A stretch of 5,653 nt of DNA, from assembly GCA_023268575.1 (NCBI GenBank), contig JALRCL010000365.1, forward strand, positions 1 through 5,653. The letters are read 5' to 3'. Position numbers and translations under genes: made by a program. Of this stretch, positions 5,629 through 5,653 are shown one piece after another. Numbering within the stretch: position 1 is the stretch's first letter; every line of letters begins with the position of its first letter. The notes under the pieces were generated by a model that searched no databases, had not been told where the DNA came from, and saw nothing but the letters and a program-made list of their open reading frames with translations. The stretch comes from Patulibacter sp. GTDB taxonomy: Bacteria; Actinomycetota; Thermoleophilia; Solirubrobacterales; Solirubrobacteraceae.

Positions 5629-5653
5629 CAGCCGACCCCCACGGCGGACTCCG
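5628..5653 (-). CDS. Probable 3' end of an upstream gene of the mce operon (partial)
   Basis: On the minus strand the frame reading GAG TCC GCC GTG GGG GTC GGC TGA ends at 5628 and overlaps the ATG of the first Mce gene by one base (TGATG). This fits the tight packing of the mce genes. Only seven residues (ESAVGVG) are visible, so nothing can be said about its product. An additional Mce protein is the natural expectation from operon order. Confidence 0.4.

Overview
The window comes from a very GC-rich genome. Actinobacterial-style Mce proteins, a secreted lytic transglycosylase and GTG starts with strong Shine-Dalgarno sites suggest an actinomycete-like bacterium. Class Thermoleophilia (Solirubrobacter/Conexibacter/Patulibacter-like) is my best guess, but that is inference from family resemblance and no taxonomic marker is present. 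Every gene I can support lies on the minus strand, so transcription runs from position 5653 towards position 1.

From high to low coordinates: (i) 5653-5628 holds what is probably the last seven codons of an upstream gene. (ii) 5628-4123 and 4126-2660 are two consecutive Mce/MlaD-family genes that overlap in a GTGA, so they look translationally coupled. They are probably the distal end of an mce lipid-transport operon whose permease (YrbE/MlaE) and other Mce genes lie outside the window. (iii) 2659-2526 is a 134-bp gap with a GC-rich hairpin that could end the mce transcript, then a candidate promoter overlapping a 7-3-7 inverted repeat. (iv) 2525-1035 is a complete NAD(P)-dependent aldehyde dehydrogenase with all catalytic residues. 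(v) 1034-842 is a 193-bp gap with two hairpins created by an imperfect ~50-bp tandem duplication that includes the end of the dehydrogenase gene, then a promoter candidate, a leader hairpin and a strong ribosome binding site. (vi) 841-1 is a secreted lytic transglycosylase cut by the window edge. Its N-terminal half uses codons very differently from its catalytic half.

The two Mce proteins should be membrane-anchored parts of an envelope lipid-uptake machine. The dehydrogenase could oxidise an aldehyde arising from imported lipid or another carbon source, but only adjacency supports that link. The transglycosylase is a cell-wall enzyme with its own promoter and is probably an independent unit.

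I do not see a clearly new biological system here. The features most worth a second look are the codon-usage break inside the transglycosylase, the tandem duplication that builds a double hairpin behind the dehydrogenase, and the operator-like inverted repeats in both intergenic regions.
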